A stretch of 64,000 bases of DNA from the NCBI GenBank assembly GCA_034401795.1, contig CM067371.1:77086833-77150832 (forward strand), written 5' to 3'. Positions 1 through 9,879 of this stretch are shown one piece after another. The notes beneath the pieces are model-generated. The model was given only the letters and a program-made list of their open reading frames with translations. It was not told where the DNA came from and made no database searches. Positions within the stretch are counted from its first letter, which is position 1; every line of letters begins with the position of its first letter. A program made the position numbers and the translations under genes. Source of the DNA: Chaetoderma sp. LZ-2023a. Its lineage: Eukaryota > Mollusca > Caudofoveata > Chaetodermatida > Chaetodermatidae.

Positions 1-1
1 G

Positions 2-1114
2 CGTGCAATGGATCGTGGTTATAATGGCGCCCGACCTCAGGAGCAACAGAGAGGTCATAGTGTGACGCGGATGAATTCGGGTAGTAAAACGGTGCCACAT
101 CGGACATCAGATAACCAATATCAATCAGCTGCGGTCTCGGGAAACGACTTCGCTAGGAGAGGTGAGTTCAGTGCAGATAATTGGCGACACTCTGCTGCAC
201 CAGAACCCTCTCCTAGAGCCCAACAATCCCCATCATTGAGTGTCCATACAGACTATGAGCCAACCACTCCAGTGTCAGGCCGAGGATCAGAAAGTTCTGA
301 TTCACATGAGCATCTCTATAGTCCTCGTGCCTACGAGAGCAAGTTTATATTTAGCGATCATTCGTATAATAGTGCCGATAGTGTGCCGCCGCATGAACAG
401 AGGAATAATTCTCATCGAGTTCACCATCAACGTCATCGTCGACATCACAATCATCGTCATACCAACCACCATCAGACAGCAAACACATCCACCATTCAAG
501 TGGACTCACAACAAAGTATTGAACCTCAGACGAGTACACTAGTGACTGTGGCCCAACATTCACCACATGTAGAAGTGTCTAAACCATATGAAACATCAGA
601 CTATTATAAGTATAGTGAAAGGTTGCGCAGGCAGCGTGTAATTGAGCAATACAAACACTATTTAATCGGCAGTGATCAGGAATCATTGTCTAGTTCTATG
701 TCTCAGTATTCGTCAGACAGTGAATCGACACACCCTAGCAGTCCATTTTATCATGTTGGTTCTCCTGCTTACCGAGGAATGTCTCCCTCAGTTTCCTCCA
801 CTCATTCCTCTCATACGCCATCATCAACACAGGGAACTCCAGTTCATGTTGTTGTTAATCGTTCCTCACCCATCTCTTATCAGAATGTTCAGATTAAATC
901 TGAACGGAGACAATCTCAAACCGCCACTTCATCGCACATTCACCATATGTATCATCAAAGATACCAGAATGAAGGTCATATGCAGGTAGTTAACCACGCC
1001 CAGTACACACCGCCTCAGCCAATGACATGTGAGCCTGTGCTGCCAGACACGCCCTATAGAACAGCACCAGCCAAACATTCCTCACTGTTACCTCATGAGC
1101 ACGGAGGAAGGTGA
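2..1114 (+). CDS. 3' coding exon of an unrecognised host gene (C-terminal, disordered tail)
   Basis: An open frame of about 370 codons that is already open at the window edge (two codons precede the first ATG at 8), so the gene probably continues upstream. The protein is rich in Ser, His, Pro and Gln. A histidine/arginine cluster lies at residues 136-155 counted from the ATG at 8, and a charged, probably helical segment at 200-219 contains 'SERLRRQR'. Ser/Thr-Pro sites are frequent. I see no catalytic domain, signal peptide or membrane segment, so this looks like the disordered tail of a scaffold or signalling protein; I do not recognise the family. Oddity: the stop TGA (1112-1114) lies inside AAG|GTGAGA, a strong 5' splice-donor consensus with GT at 1111, so the exon might instead end at 1110 and splice on. 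That it codes is fairly secure; where it ends is not. Confidence 0.6.
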   Translation, partial: RAMDRGYNGARPQEQQRGHSVTRMNSGSKTVPHRTSDNQYQSAAVSGNDFARRGEFSADNWRHSAAPEPSPRAQQSPSLSVHTDYEPTTPVSGRGSESSDSHEHLYSPRAYESKFIFSDHSYNSADSVPPHEQRNNSHRVHHQRHRRHHNHRHTNHHQTANTSTIQVDSQQSIEPQTSTLVTVAQHSPHVEVSKPYETSDYYKYSERLRRQRVIEQYKHYLIGSDQESLSSSMSQYSSDSESTHPSSPFYHVGSPAYRGMSPSVSSTHSSHTPSSTQGTPVHVVVNRSSPISYQNVQIKSERRQSQTATSSHIHHMYHQRYQNEGHMQVVNHAQYTPPQPMTCEPVLPDTPYRTAPAKHSSLLPHEHGGR

Positions 1115-2217
1115 GATATGAATGTCAATCATTCTGTGGTGTCCATGACAGCAGCCAATCAGATGATGTGAATCAGTATGGACATCCCTTTATACCCCTG
1201 CTTTATGTGATGTAGAACACTGTCCTGTGTTTGCTAAATTCCATCACCCACAGATCTGTAGACTGTATTTTTATCCGTATGTGTGGCTTGATTTGATCTT
1301 ATTATTATACATAATTTATCATAGAGATTTATTTATTTCTCACCCAGGTTAGTGGCCACGGTTGCTTTTATGGTTTTACAATTGGCCATTTCACTCTTAA
1401 TGACTAAGGGAGGTAATTCTGTATAGTTGAACAAATCTTAAATACAAAGGGAAGAATATTTTCTAGACGTTACCTTTGATGTGTCTATTTCAATTTCGTC
1501 GTTTGACACTTGCCACGCCTCACAAATAATTTTCAAAATATTCATCACCTTTCCTGTGTGATTCCCTGAAAGAGATTTCATCAGTGAGGGTAGCTTGTAA
1601 TAGGGGTGCCTGTGATGAAAATTATGTACCAAATATCTGGATTAACCACATTCTCTTAACTAGTATAAGTATGTAAAATTGTCTTCAAAATTACCCATAT
1701 CGTAGCTATAATGCGCTTGTAGTTCAAATTTTGGAAACCCATCATCATGTGTGTCAAAGTACGAAATTGAGCCTGACAAGTTTTCTAAAATACATGATTC
1801 TTCTGAAAATAAAAGTGTTTCCCTTCAGTCATTTTGAGTGTGGTTATTTGCTGGTTATATGAATTTTATGCATTGTAGAATTGTTTTATTTAGTTTTAAT
1901 TATTGTTTAGCTCATGTCTACCTGCTACTCTCGCTAGTTCAACACTGCCAACATCTCTTCATTATAGTTACCATCAAGTTAACTTCAGCAGCAAAATCAA
2001 CACGACACTAACTTTGCATGCAGTTTGCATCAACCAAAAAACAACAATCCAATAATTTTGCATGTATTTGTAGTTTCCATCAATAAACCCAATAATTAAT
2101 TAACTTTGCATGCAATATACATCAAACATGCATGTGTTTGATCCATTGTATAGATGCATGTTTGTGATACAGTTATTACTAAAGCATGTGCATGAACCCA
2201 TGTTGTTTCATTACGCA
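1115..2217. other. non-coding AT-rich stretch, probable 3' UTR then intergenic
   Basis: No frame here is convincing and no repeat family seen elsewhere in the window is recognisable. Near 1975-2125 short phrases around 'TTTGCATGCA' recur with small changes (a loose local repetition). Confidence 0.4.
1808..1813 (+). promoter_or_regulatory. candidate poly(A) signal AATAAA
   Basis: AATAAA about 700 bases after the stop of the first gene, followed within 40 bases by a GT-rich tract (GTGTTT...GAGTGTGGTT). This fits a 3' UTR of roughly 0.7 kb if the TGA at 1112 is the true stop. The hexamer is common in AT-rich DNA, so this is only a candidate. Confidence 0.3.
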
Positions 2218-2446
2218 TTAACCCTATAACACTCAAAACGGCCAAAAATGGCTTCTGCAGTGGTTTAGAGAAATGTCCATTTGCAGACCAAGAGAAGATT
2301 AATTTTGAAAATTTGTCACTGCAATGACTGGCTCGATAACCGAGCCAGTCATTCCAGTGATAAATTTTCAAAACTAATGTTCTCTTGGTCTGCAAATGGA
2401 CATTTTTTAAGAGAAAATTGAAATTACTTTGAAAAAAAGCGTTACC
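2218..2446. mobile_element. family A palindromic MITE (TTAA/CCCT termini)
   Basis: First of about 40 copies in the window. Family plan: TTAA, CCCTTTAA-type terminus, a 50-60 bp outer arm, then a near-perfect hairpin. The left hairpin arm runs from 'TGTCCATTTGCAGACCAAG' to 'CCAGTCATT'-type sequence around a centre such as 'GGCTCGATAACCGAGCC', and the right arm is its reverse complement, ending 'CAAATGGACATTT'. The right outer arm ends AAAGGG-TTAA. TTAA target sites next to CCC..GGG ends are the hallmark of piggyBac-type elements, so these are probably non-autonomous piggyBac derivatives (inference). This copy has a clear left terminus and hairpin; the right outer arm is poor. Confidence 0.75.
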
Positions 2447-2765
2447 ATTAAATATAGATGCTTTATGTTGTTGTTGTTTGTCTACATACCTACATAGTAC
2501 AGCTTGCTCTCCAACATTCATCTCTGTGTAATATATGCATAGTATTCATGAATCAATTATTCTTAAATTTCACATCTTTCTTAGTGATTCTATTTACATT
2601 AGATTAGTCCTGCTAGTTACTTTACAAAAATATGAAATCATATGGGAGTCTCTAGATCTTTACTACCGTATCCACACCTCACAGAGGCATTACATTATCT
2701 ATAATTTATAAAATATAAAATAAGTTGATGTAAAACGAATAACTATGAACACATGCCGTTTATAA

Positions 2766-2954
2766 CTGGCCTCTGAATTTGTCTTTAGAAAATAACATCT
2801 GCAGGCCAAAAGAAGAACTCGTGAAAATTTACCACTTGAATGACTGGCTCGATAAGTCAGTCATTCCAGTGATAAATTTTCAAAAATAGTCTTGTTTTCG
2901 GCTGTAACTGGATAAGGAGTTATTTTGATTTCGTTAACCAATCTTGACCATTAA
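2766..2954. mobile_element. family A MITE, degraded
   Basis: Hairpin arms 'GAAAATTTACCACTTGAATGACTGG' type and complement are present around 2830-2890; both outer arms are eroded but the right side still ends '..GACCATTAA'. Confidence 0.55.
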
Positions 2955-3406
2955 CCTATGGTTAAGAAGCTATGCGCAAATAGAAACCAGTTCCAAATAG
3001 TGAAGCCGCTGGTATTTAACTGTATATATACTCTCATCTATTGACCTACTGACAATTTAAAGTTATTATTTTTTAAAGTGAACTAAAAATTTTTTTAATT
3101 CTGTTTGCTTTCAAGCTCGTATTATTTATCTCTTAATAAATTATTCGATTTCCAATTCTTATAAAATCTCTGCTTTTCTGCTAATTTTATGACAAAATCT
3201 ATGTGAAATTTTAAGTTCATTTCAAGCCACTCATCATTATCATCCATCACCTAACTTCTGAATCTCTGCACCATCCTTATTAATGATTAATCATATTTTT
3301 TGTCGCACCGCCATACTGGTTACCATAGTAATGTGTCATCTGCTTGGCTGCAGTCAGTCAGTATTTTGTTATATTTAATACTGACTCTTCATGTTCTGTG
3401 TTCCAT

Positions 3407-3594
3407 TTAGCCCTTTCACTGATGAATTACACATCTCTTATTTTCATGGCTACCATACAGGAAAACATGAATATTTTGATATTAATTTGACTGGAAGCCG
3501 TTGCTGCCTTGAGCAGCAAAGGCTTCCAGTCAAATTAATTTCAAAATATTCATCAGTCATATCATTGTCCGGAATGTGTCTGTGAAAGGGTTAA
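3407..3594. mobile_element. CCCTTTC-ended MITE with family B core
   Basis: Starts TTAG-CCCTTTCACTGATGAATT and ends GTGAAAGGG-TTAA, so it has piggyBac-like ends, but the central hairpin is the B core ('TTTGACTGGAAGCC' ... 'GGCTTCCAGTCAAA', flanked by AATATTTTGA / TCAAAATATT). A sister copy lies at 62650-62835 and a partial one at 25788-25900. Confidence 0.7.
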
Positions 3595-3865
3595 CTGTCA
3601 TAATAATACAAATAAAATTAACAATAACCCTTTTCATTGTCTGTGTTGAAGATGTTGTTTATTTGTCATGCAAATTAATGTTCATCCAGCTAAATATTTT
3701 GTAAACAATTTTTCTGAAAGTCATTTCTGCCAGTAAAACTGTTTTCGAAATATTCAACATGTTTATAATGTTTAGGATGAAACGGGTTAAATAGTGTCAT
3801 AAAGATAATACTATTAATAATATATTAATGACCATTCCTAATTGCTGATTAATTTCCACCATTGT

Positions 3866-3867
3866 CG

Positions 3868-3922
<55 letters not shown>

Positions 3923-3957
3923 TCATCATCATTATCATCATTAACTTGTCATTATTA
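3866..3957. repeat. (TCA)n microsatellite
   Basis: About 28 TCA/ATC triplets with two interruptions (CCATCA and TTATCA). Confidence 0.95.
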
Positions 3958-3989
3958 GTCCTTTGATCTTCATGCCAACAAATCTAGCA

Positions 3990-4164
3990 TTAGCCCTAGG
4001 AATGTTGATTTGTAGGCCAAGAGATTTTTTGTATCATTGGAATTGCTGTCTCGATGACAAACAAGCTAGTCATTCCAGTAATAAACTTAAAAAATCTGCC
4101 TCTTGTGCTTGCAAATGGCCCTTCACTAAGTAAAGATGTCAATTTTCTTGAGCCTACGGGTTAA
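3990..4164. mobile_element. family A MITE, strongly diverged
   Basis: TTAG-CCCT left end, ACGGG-TTAA right end, and diverged arms (TGTAGGCCAAGAGA .. TCATTGGAATTG; CTAGTCATTCCAGTAATAAA). Confidence 0.5.
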
Positions 4165-4248
4165 AAGTCAGCTGAAAGCGTATCATATGTAATGGTGATC
4201 ATGATTACATTCATTTAATAATTATCATTATTATTATATATGACCCAT

Positions 4249-4384
4249 TAATGGATAAATCTAATCTGTCACTCGCGTATATATGATGTCATTTAATGAA
4301 TTACATCACATGGAGGCTGATATCCCAATCAAAATGCATATGAGGCATGGGCGGAGCATAGCTAACAGTGGATTTATCCATAGG
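4249..4384. mobile_element. small MITE with TGGATAAATC / GATTTATCCA ends
   Basis: About 135 bp bounded by the inverted pair TGGATAAATCTAATCTGTCACTC .. GTGGATTTATCCA. Similar 'GGAT..ATCTGTCACTCAA' sequence at 34493, 37585 and 61935 (reverse) suggests a small family related to the D elements. Confidence 0.45.
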
Positions 4385-4714
4385 CATTGCTCATTGAACT
4401 GCCATAGTAGTACAAAGCTCACTCAAAAAAACTTACACAATTATATTAATTAATTAATCAGATTACAGTTAATTTTTATTTAGCTTGTTATACAACCTGT
4501 TGATTATTTTGAGAGCAATTTAACTAACGATCATTGCTTCAGCATCTTGTCATCATGTCTAAAACTGTCGGCAACAAGAGGACTATAGTTCTTCCCGCTT
4601 TAAACCATGAAATTCAAGTGTCTTAATTCTTAGCTTGACGTTACGAAGTAAAACGAGCTATTGCGATACCCTGCATATCATCTGGCGGCGGTGTTCGCGT
4701 CGGCGTCCAATTTG

Positions 4715-5158
4715 TGTTTATCTCAGGTTTGGTTAATCATATTGAACCCAAACTTGTGCACATGCTTCCTTATGATGATACGGCATGGGCAAAAGGTCAA
4801 AGGTTACGGTCACTGTGACCTTGATAAAAACCTAGTTTTTTCAACATTAACATTTTCTGATTAGCTCAACTTTCCTGTTTATACCTCAGGTTTGGTTAAT
4901 CATACTCAAGCCAAACTTGGACACATGGTTCCTTATAATGAACCCGACATCACAATTACGTTGAGGTCAAAAGGTCACAGTCACTGTGACCTTGGTAAAA
5001 ACCTTTTTTTTTTCGACATTAACACTTTCTGTTTAGCTCAACTTTTCTATATATCTCAGGTTTGGTTAATCATACTGGACCCAAACTTGGAAACATGCCT
5101 GCTTATAATGACACGGCATCACACAATGATGTTTTGGTCAAAAGGTCAAGGTCACTAA
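4715..5158 (+). repeat. 2.6-copy tandem repeat, about 165-170 bp unit, with hormone-receptor-like half-sites
   Basis: Each unit starts 'CTCAGGTTTGGTTAATCAT' (at 4722, 4885 and 5055), continues 'CCAAACTTG..ACATG..CTTAT', and ends in 'AAAAGGTCA..GTCACTGTGACCTTG'. Units are 163 and 170 bp apart and diverged, so the array is old. Unit 1 contains GGTCACTGTGACC, unit 3 contains TCAAGGTCA. Confidence 0.75.
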
Positions 5159-5159
5159 T

Positions 5160-5945
5160 ATGCATGGCGACCGTCTGCCATCCGTCAACCTTTGTTTAAA
5201 AACGCTACTCATTAACTGCTCAGCAGATTTCAACGTATTTTGGCTGGATGGATCCTATGGGGGTAGGTAAACAGAATTTTCATTGGTCAATTTTTTTGGT
5301 TAAAAATTTATGAAAAATTTACCGGAAATTGTCAAAATTCAAATACTCCTTATTAACCGCTTGAAAGATTTCAACATACTTTGGCTGGAATGACCTTATG
5401 GGACTATGCTATACAGAATTTTGATTGGCCAAGTTTTTTTTAGGAAACCGTTGACTGGAAATTGTCTAAATGCTACTCATCATTAACCGCTTGAAAGATT
5501 TCAACCCTAGTTGGCTAACAGACCCTATCACGATAGGCTCCAGAAAATGTTTTATGAAAAAGTTACTAGAAATTGTCAAAATCCATCTTATCCATAATCA
5601 CTCGGTGGATTTTATCCAAATTTGGCTGGAATGATTCTATAGTGGTAGGCTCTAGAGCTTCTATTCAGAATTTTGGTTGGTCATTTTTTGGGTGACCATT
5701 TGGATTTTATGAAAACTCCAGAACCATTTAAAACTCTAGCACTTAATTAATGGGCCTTTTCAATGAAACTTGGGATGAATGATCCTTAGCAGTAGGCTTC
5801 AACAGATCGAACGAAAATTTTGATTGGTCAATTTCCTTGGTGGCCATCTTGGATTTTTGTAAAAATTATCCATGTCTACCTGCTTACATGAAAATGGTTC
5901 AAATCCTAATGGTCCAGGTTAGCATTACAGGCTCTTGGGCCTCGT
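5160..5945 (+). repeat. long interspersed repeat E (mollusc type), copy 1
   Basis: Repeated phrases of the type 'AACCGCTTGAAAGATTTCAA..TTTGGCTGGAATGA' recur every 100-170 bp, with 'GATTGGTCAATTT..GGTGGCCATCTTGGATTTT', closing in 'TTACAGGCTCTTGGGCCTCGTGTT' (5926-5947). No frame is open for any length. Probably a large non-autonomous element or an old satellite-like repeat; its class is unknown to me. Confidence 0.55.
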
Positions 5946-6084
5946 GTTGATAAGGCCGTCTATATTTATTTTATGTTTGAAGTCAAGCTTCATAGTTCAT
6001 TGCAAAGTCGTAAAGTCGAGCTTCATGGTTGCATTGCAGCCACATTTCTGGTTTATAACTCATTACAGGACAACTGTACAGGAA

Positions 6085-6190
6085 TGCTGTTTAACATTTT
6101 GAAATAAATTTGACTGGAACCTGTTGCTACTATACAGCCGTGTCAGTTCCCAGTCAAATTAGTTTCAAAATATTTAACAGAATATTCCTT
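6085..6190. mobile_element. family B palindrome
   Basis: Arms 'TTTGAAATAAATTTGACTGGAA' and 'TTCCCAGTCAAATTAGTTTC' around an imperfect centre; flanked by TGTTTAACATT / ATATTTAACAG. Confidence 0.65.
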
Positions 6191-6490
6191 ATTTCATGAA
6201 GGATTTGTCTATCTTGAGACCGGCTCTCCAAGTGTGATACCAGCGATCGAAAAGAAGAAGAAGGATTTGTCATCTCTGGTTTGTGGAGGTTAACGGCTTA
6301 AATATATTACAGATACTGAGAGTGGTTAAATCTTCATCAATGAAAAAATCCAGGCCGAGTGTCCTAATATGTTATATGTAAATTAAATGATGAATCGTGA
6401 ATGCTGTGCATGTCCTGTTTGATGGCAATGTAGGTGCTTCTATTAAGAGGGTGGATTATCCGAACATCAAGCAAACAATGCTGCATTTGT

Positions 6491-6680
6491 TTAACCCTTT
6501 ATTGGTCAAGATTTGTAAAAGAAAATGTCCATTTGCGGGCTAAGAGAAGACTGTGAAAATTTACTACTAGATATGACTAGTCATTCTAGTGTTAAGATTT
6601 CAAAAATAGTTTTCTCTTGGCCTGAAAATGGACATTCCTCAAGATCACTGCAAAAGGCACTTTTTGTCTGACTTTTTCGC
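6491..6680. mobile_element. family A MITE
   Basis: TTAA-CCCTTTATTGGTCAAG left end (the 'TGGTCAAG' subfamily), hairpin 6526-6640 with a shortened centre (GACTAGTC), right terminus lost. Confidence 0.65.
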
Positions 6681-7157
6681 TTTTGATGTGATTTAAATTC
6701 TTAATTTATTTAAATAAGAATTTTAAAATGTGTTCACGGCTATCAAGCTGTTGATTAGGGATATCCAGTGTTAGACAGAGTTAAAGATGGAAGAAATATG
6801 ATTTAAATGAAATTAATTTTCTGCAAATCTTGTAGTAATGTTGATTTCAAACTATTTCAACAGCCTTTTTTGCATAGCTGCCTTGAGATACTGGCATTAC
6901 ATGCTTGAACCAGTTAATTTTTTTATCAAAATTTTGTGTAAAGTTAACATTCCATGTGTTGCATGTTGTGTACATTGGCTTCTGCTTTTAAGCAAAACTT
7001 CAGTTTATGTCAATGCTACCAAACCAACCATCAATTCTAACCTACACGTCTTCTACTCATATTCCTATCAACCAATAAGCAAGGGAGGTAAAGACTTGAT
7101 AGTTGGTAATTACACATATCTAATGAACTGGAAGCAGAGATGCTCATAACGGTGCTT

Positions 7158-7163
<6 letters not shown>

Positions 7164-7199
<36 letters not shown>
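7164..7199. repeat. (TA)n microsatellite with short (CA) end
   Basis: About 15 TA units followed by CACACA. Confidence 0.9.
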
Positions 7200-7282
7200 C
7201 AAAAATGCTGCTTGGGACCCTCAAAAGTTGTGGCAGTAGGTCCCATGGGACCCTTGAAAATCCTATGATTGTTAGCTGTCTG

Positions 7283-7445
7283 CAAGCCACCAGACAATAA
7301 TTTCAATGGGCAATAACTGTACCTGCTGAATATTTTGAAAACAATTTATTTGAAAGTTGATGGTGTCTTAGCCACCAACACCTTTAAGTCAAATTCTTTT
7401 CAAAATATAGAGTTAAACTCCATGGAAAATGTAGTCTACAGAAAT
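7283..7445. mobile_element. family B variant ('GGTGGCTTAGCCACC' type)
   Basis: Palindrome with arms 'GAATATTTTGAAAACAATTT' and 'TTCTTTTCAAAATAT' around '..GTCTTAGCCACCAACA'. Outer arms (GCCACCAGACAATAATTTCAATGGGC and TGTAGTCTACAGAAATTCAGCAG) match the copy at 11762-11950. Confidence 0.6.
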
Positions 7446-7769
7446 TCAGCAGGCAGACACTTAAATACTTAATAGTTTTATAGATAAACCGTAATTGCAC
7501 AAATATTCTAGTTTGAACCTACATAATAGTTGTGAGTCCATGGTACACTAATTTTAGCATGGATAAGAAAAACTTCACGAGAACACCAGATTTGAGTTTT
7601 GGACCACCACATGTGAGCTTGGGATCCCCAAATTTCATTGAATGGGGCCCAAGGAACCTACAAAATTTAGAAGCCATGAATGAATACAAGCTCCACTCAC
7701 CGTCTGATATTGTGGTACATTTAATGGCTGGTCTGTTGCTCTATATATCCAGGCTTCCATTGCTTAGTC

Positions 7770-7996
7770 AACTATAGGAATATTCTGAAAATAATATGCG
7801 TGGAAGCCATTACTGTCTTAGAAAAAAATGGCTTCTGTAGTGGTTTTAGGAAATGTCCATTTGCAGACCAAGAGAAGACTTTTGAAAATTTACCACTAGA
7901 ATGTCTGGCTTGATAACAGAGCCAGTCATTTCAGTAGTAAATTTTCAAAAATAATCTCTTGGTCTGCAAATGGACATTTTCTATGAGGATTAAAGG
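7770..7996. mobile_element. B/A chimera: half of a B palindrome joined to a family A MITE
   Basis: 7770-7825 reads as the left half of a B core (GGAATATTCTGAAAATAAT..GGAAGCCATTACTGTCTTA) and runs directly into a family A outer arm and full hairpin (7853-7978). A comparable fusion lies at 60570-60792. Confidence 0.55.
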
Positions 7997-8526
7997 CGCT
8001 TATCCATGCTTACACTTTGTAAATACAGAACTTGTTGATGATCCTTTGTTTTACATATTTAAATCAAATATGTATATCTGTACACAGTCCAGTCTCATTA
8101 ATGAATGGCCACTGGACCTGGTCATCATTATTATAATTGTTTATGTATATAATAGTGAACTTCAATGTGATTTATTTTAATCTATTTAAATTAAAACCAT
8201 TATGGCTTTCAAGACCTTTTTTTTTTCTGATTTAGCTAGCTAACTAACTATGCAATATGTTTGAATTGTGTATGGGAGTACACTGCCTAGGCGCCTACTC
8301 ATTTTTGTTCTATCATGACACGTTACAGTATTTGGCATACAATAAATAGTTTATATACACTATCATCATATTTGTACGTCATTTTGTTATTTAAATTTAT
8401 TACGTGAAATAGGGAAACTACCATATTTCAAATTATTTTGCCAGAATTTAACCGAATTATTTTGCAAAATAATCATCAGAATCGCTTATGCTACACGTAT
8501 GATATTGGGCATAGGATAAGTTGGTG

Positions 8527-8585
8527 CTTGGGGGTGGGTGGGTTGGTGGTGGTGGTCGACTGGGTTGGTGGTGGTGGTCGACTGG
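8527..8585 (+). repeat. two-copy GT/GG-rich tandem repeat
   Basis: 'GGGTTGGTGGTGGTGGTCGACTG' occurs twice head to tail after a GGGGGTGGGTGGG run. Confidence 0.8.
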
Positions 8586-8744
8586 AGTGTATTAGAATCA
8601 GACAGCAGCGTCCTATAATGTGGAATGTGTACGCTCTGGCACCGCAATGAAATATTATTAGATATAATGCATCTGTTGTGTATGGAACAATGAAAACCTT
8701 TCTATTGACCACCTATCTACCCACCTTTGCACATAAATATGTTC

Positions 8745-8987
8745 TTAGCCAATTAATTGTCAGATTTGTCAAAAAAAATATCAAAATAGTTGCTTATTGA
8801 ATGTCCATTTGCAGGGCAGGAGAGAACTATTTTTTGAAAATTTATAACTGGAATGTCTGGCTCGGTTATCGAGCCAGACATTCTAGTGATAAATTGTTAA
8901 AAATAGTCTTCTTTTGGCCTTCTAATAGACATTCCTCAAGACCAACGCAGAGGCCGGTTTTGGCTGGCTTGACAATTAAAGGGTTAG
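8745..8987. mobile_element. family A MITE, near complete
   Basis: Hairpin around 'GGCTCGGTTATCGAGCC' (8860-8876); right end 'CTTGACAATTAAAGGGTTAG' close to consensus; left end diverged. Confidence 0.75.
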
Positions 8988-9091
8988 GACAGGTGGTAGA
9001 AAAAACACAATTCTGTGACTCAATCAATGCATGCCCAGTGGTGCATGGCAAAAGTCGAAAAGCCTCAATTTCAAGAGAATCATACAGGTAA

Positions 9092-9175
9092 CTTGTAGGA
9101 TATCTTGAAACTAATTTGACTGGAAGCTGACAGCAATAGCTCCCAGTCAAATTAGTTTCAAGATGTTCAACATTA
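9092..9175. mobile_element. family B palindrome, isolated core
   Basis: 'TATCTTGAAACTAATTTGAC' .. 'CAGTCAAATTAGTTTCAAGA' with only about 20 bp between arms. Confidence 0.7.
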
Positions 9176-9296
9176 AATTGTAAATTATTTGTTTAATTTC
9201 ATCTACGATAGGTGCAAATGACAAGTTTTAGTTGTAATTATCTTTTTATTTTTTGCCAACAAATTAATTACTGACATCAATCAAATTCAAGTAATA

Positions 9297-9330
9297 AATC
9301 AATCAATCAATTAATCAATCAATCAATCAT
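9297..9330. repeat. (AATC)n microsatellite
   Basis: About 8 AATC/AATT units. Confidence 0.85.
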
Positions 9331-9879
9331 GTCTGCTGCTATTTTGTAATTTTGATACATCATAGATTGCAAGAATAAAATGAAAATCACGATCAATTCT
9401 GTATTCATGTTGGAGTCGTAGTTGTTTGTTGGCTAATGTGTGTGCGTGGTGTCATTGTCTATTGAGTTGCACATTGCCGATAATTATAAACAGTTACCTC
9501 CCTTGATATGCCTTTAGAAGGGAATATTTTATTATCTCCCTTATTCTGTTCCAAATGTCATTCCAGAGTTTTCTCCCTTTAACCATGCACTTCATTAGTA
9601 ACAGTGCATCGAGGATAAAAAAAAATATTCCCCTTCTTCCTCCCCCCCCCCCAATTTCCTAAAGGGCGGCAATTCAGATTTCAAAGCTCTTAATAATATC
9701 TTATCAGCTGTGAAATCTAAATTGTCTACCATTAGTCACCCGGGAATACTTTGGAATCCTTGATGTGCATAGTTGATGTTTACTGATGGAGTGAGTGTCA
9801 GTCAGTTCACAATGATAACTGGTATTCATTTTGAAAATTGGTTTGCTACGGTGGTCTAAGCAAGTGTTTACCAGCATTA

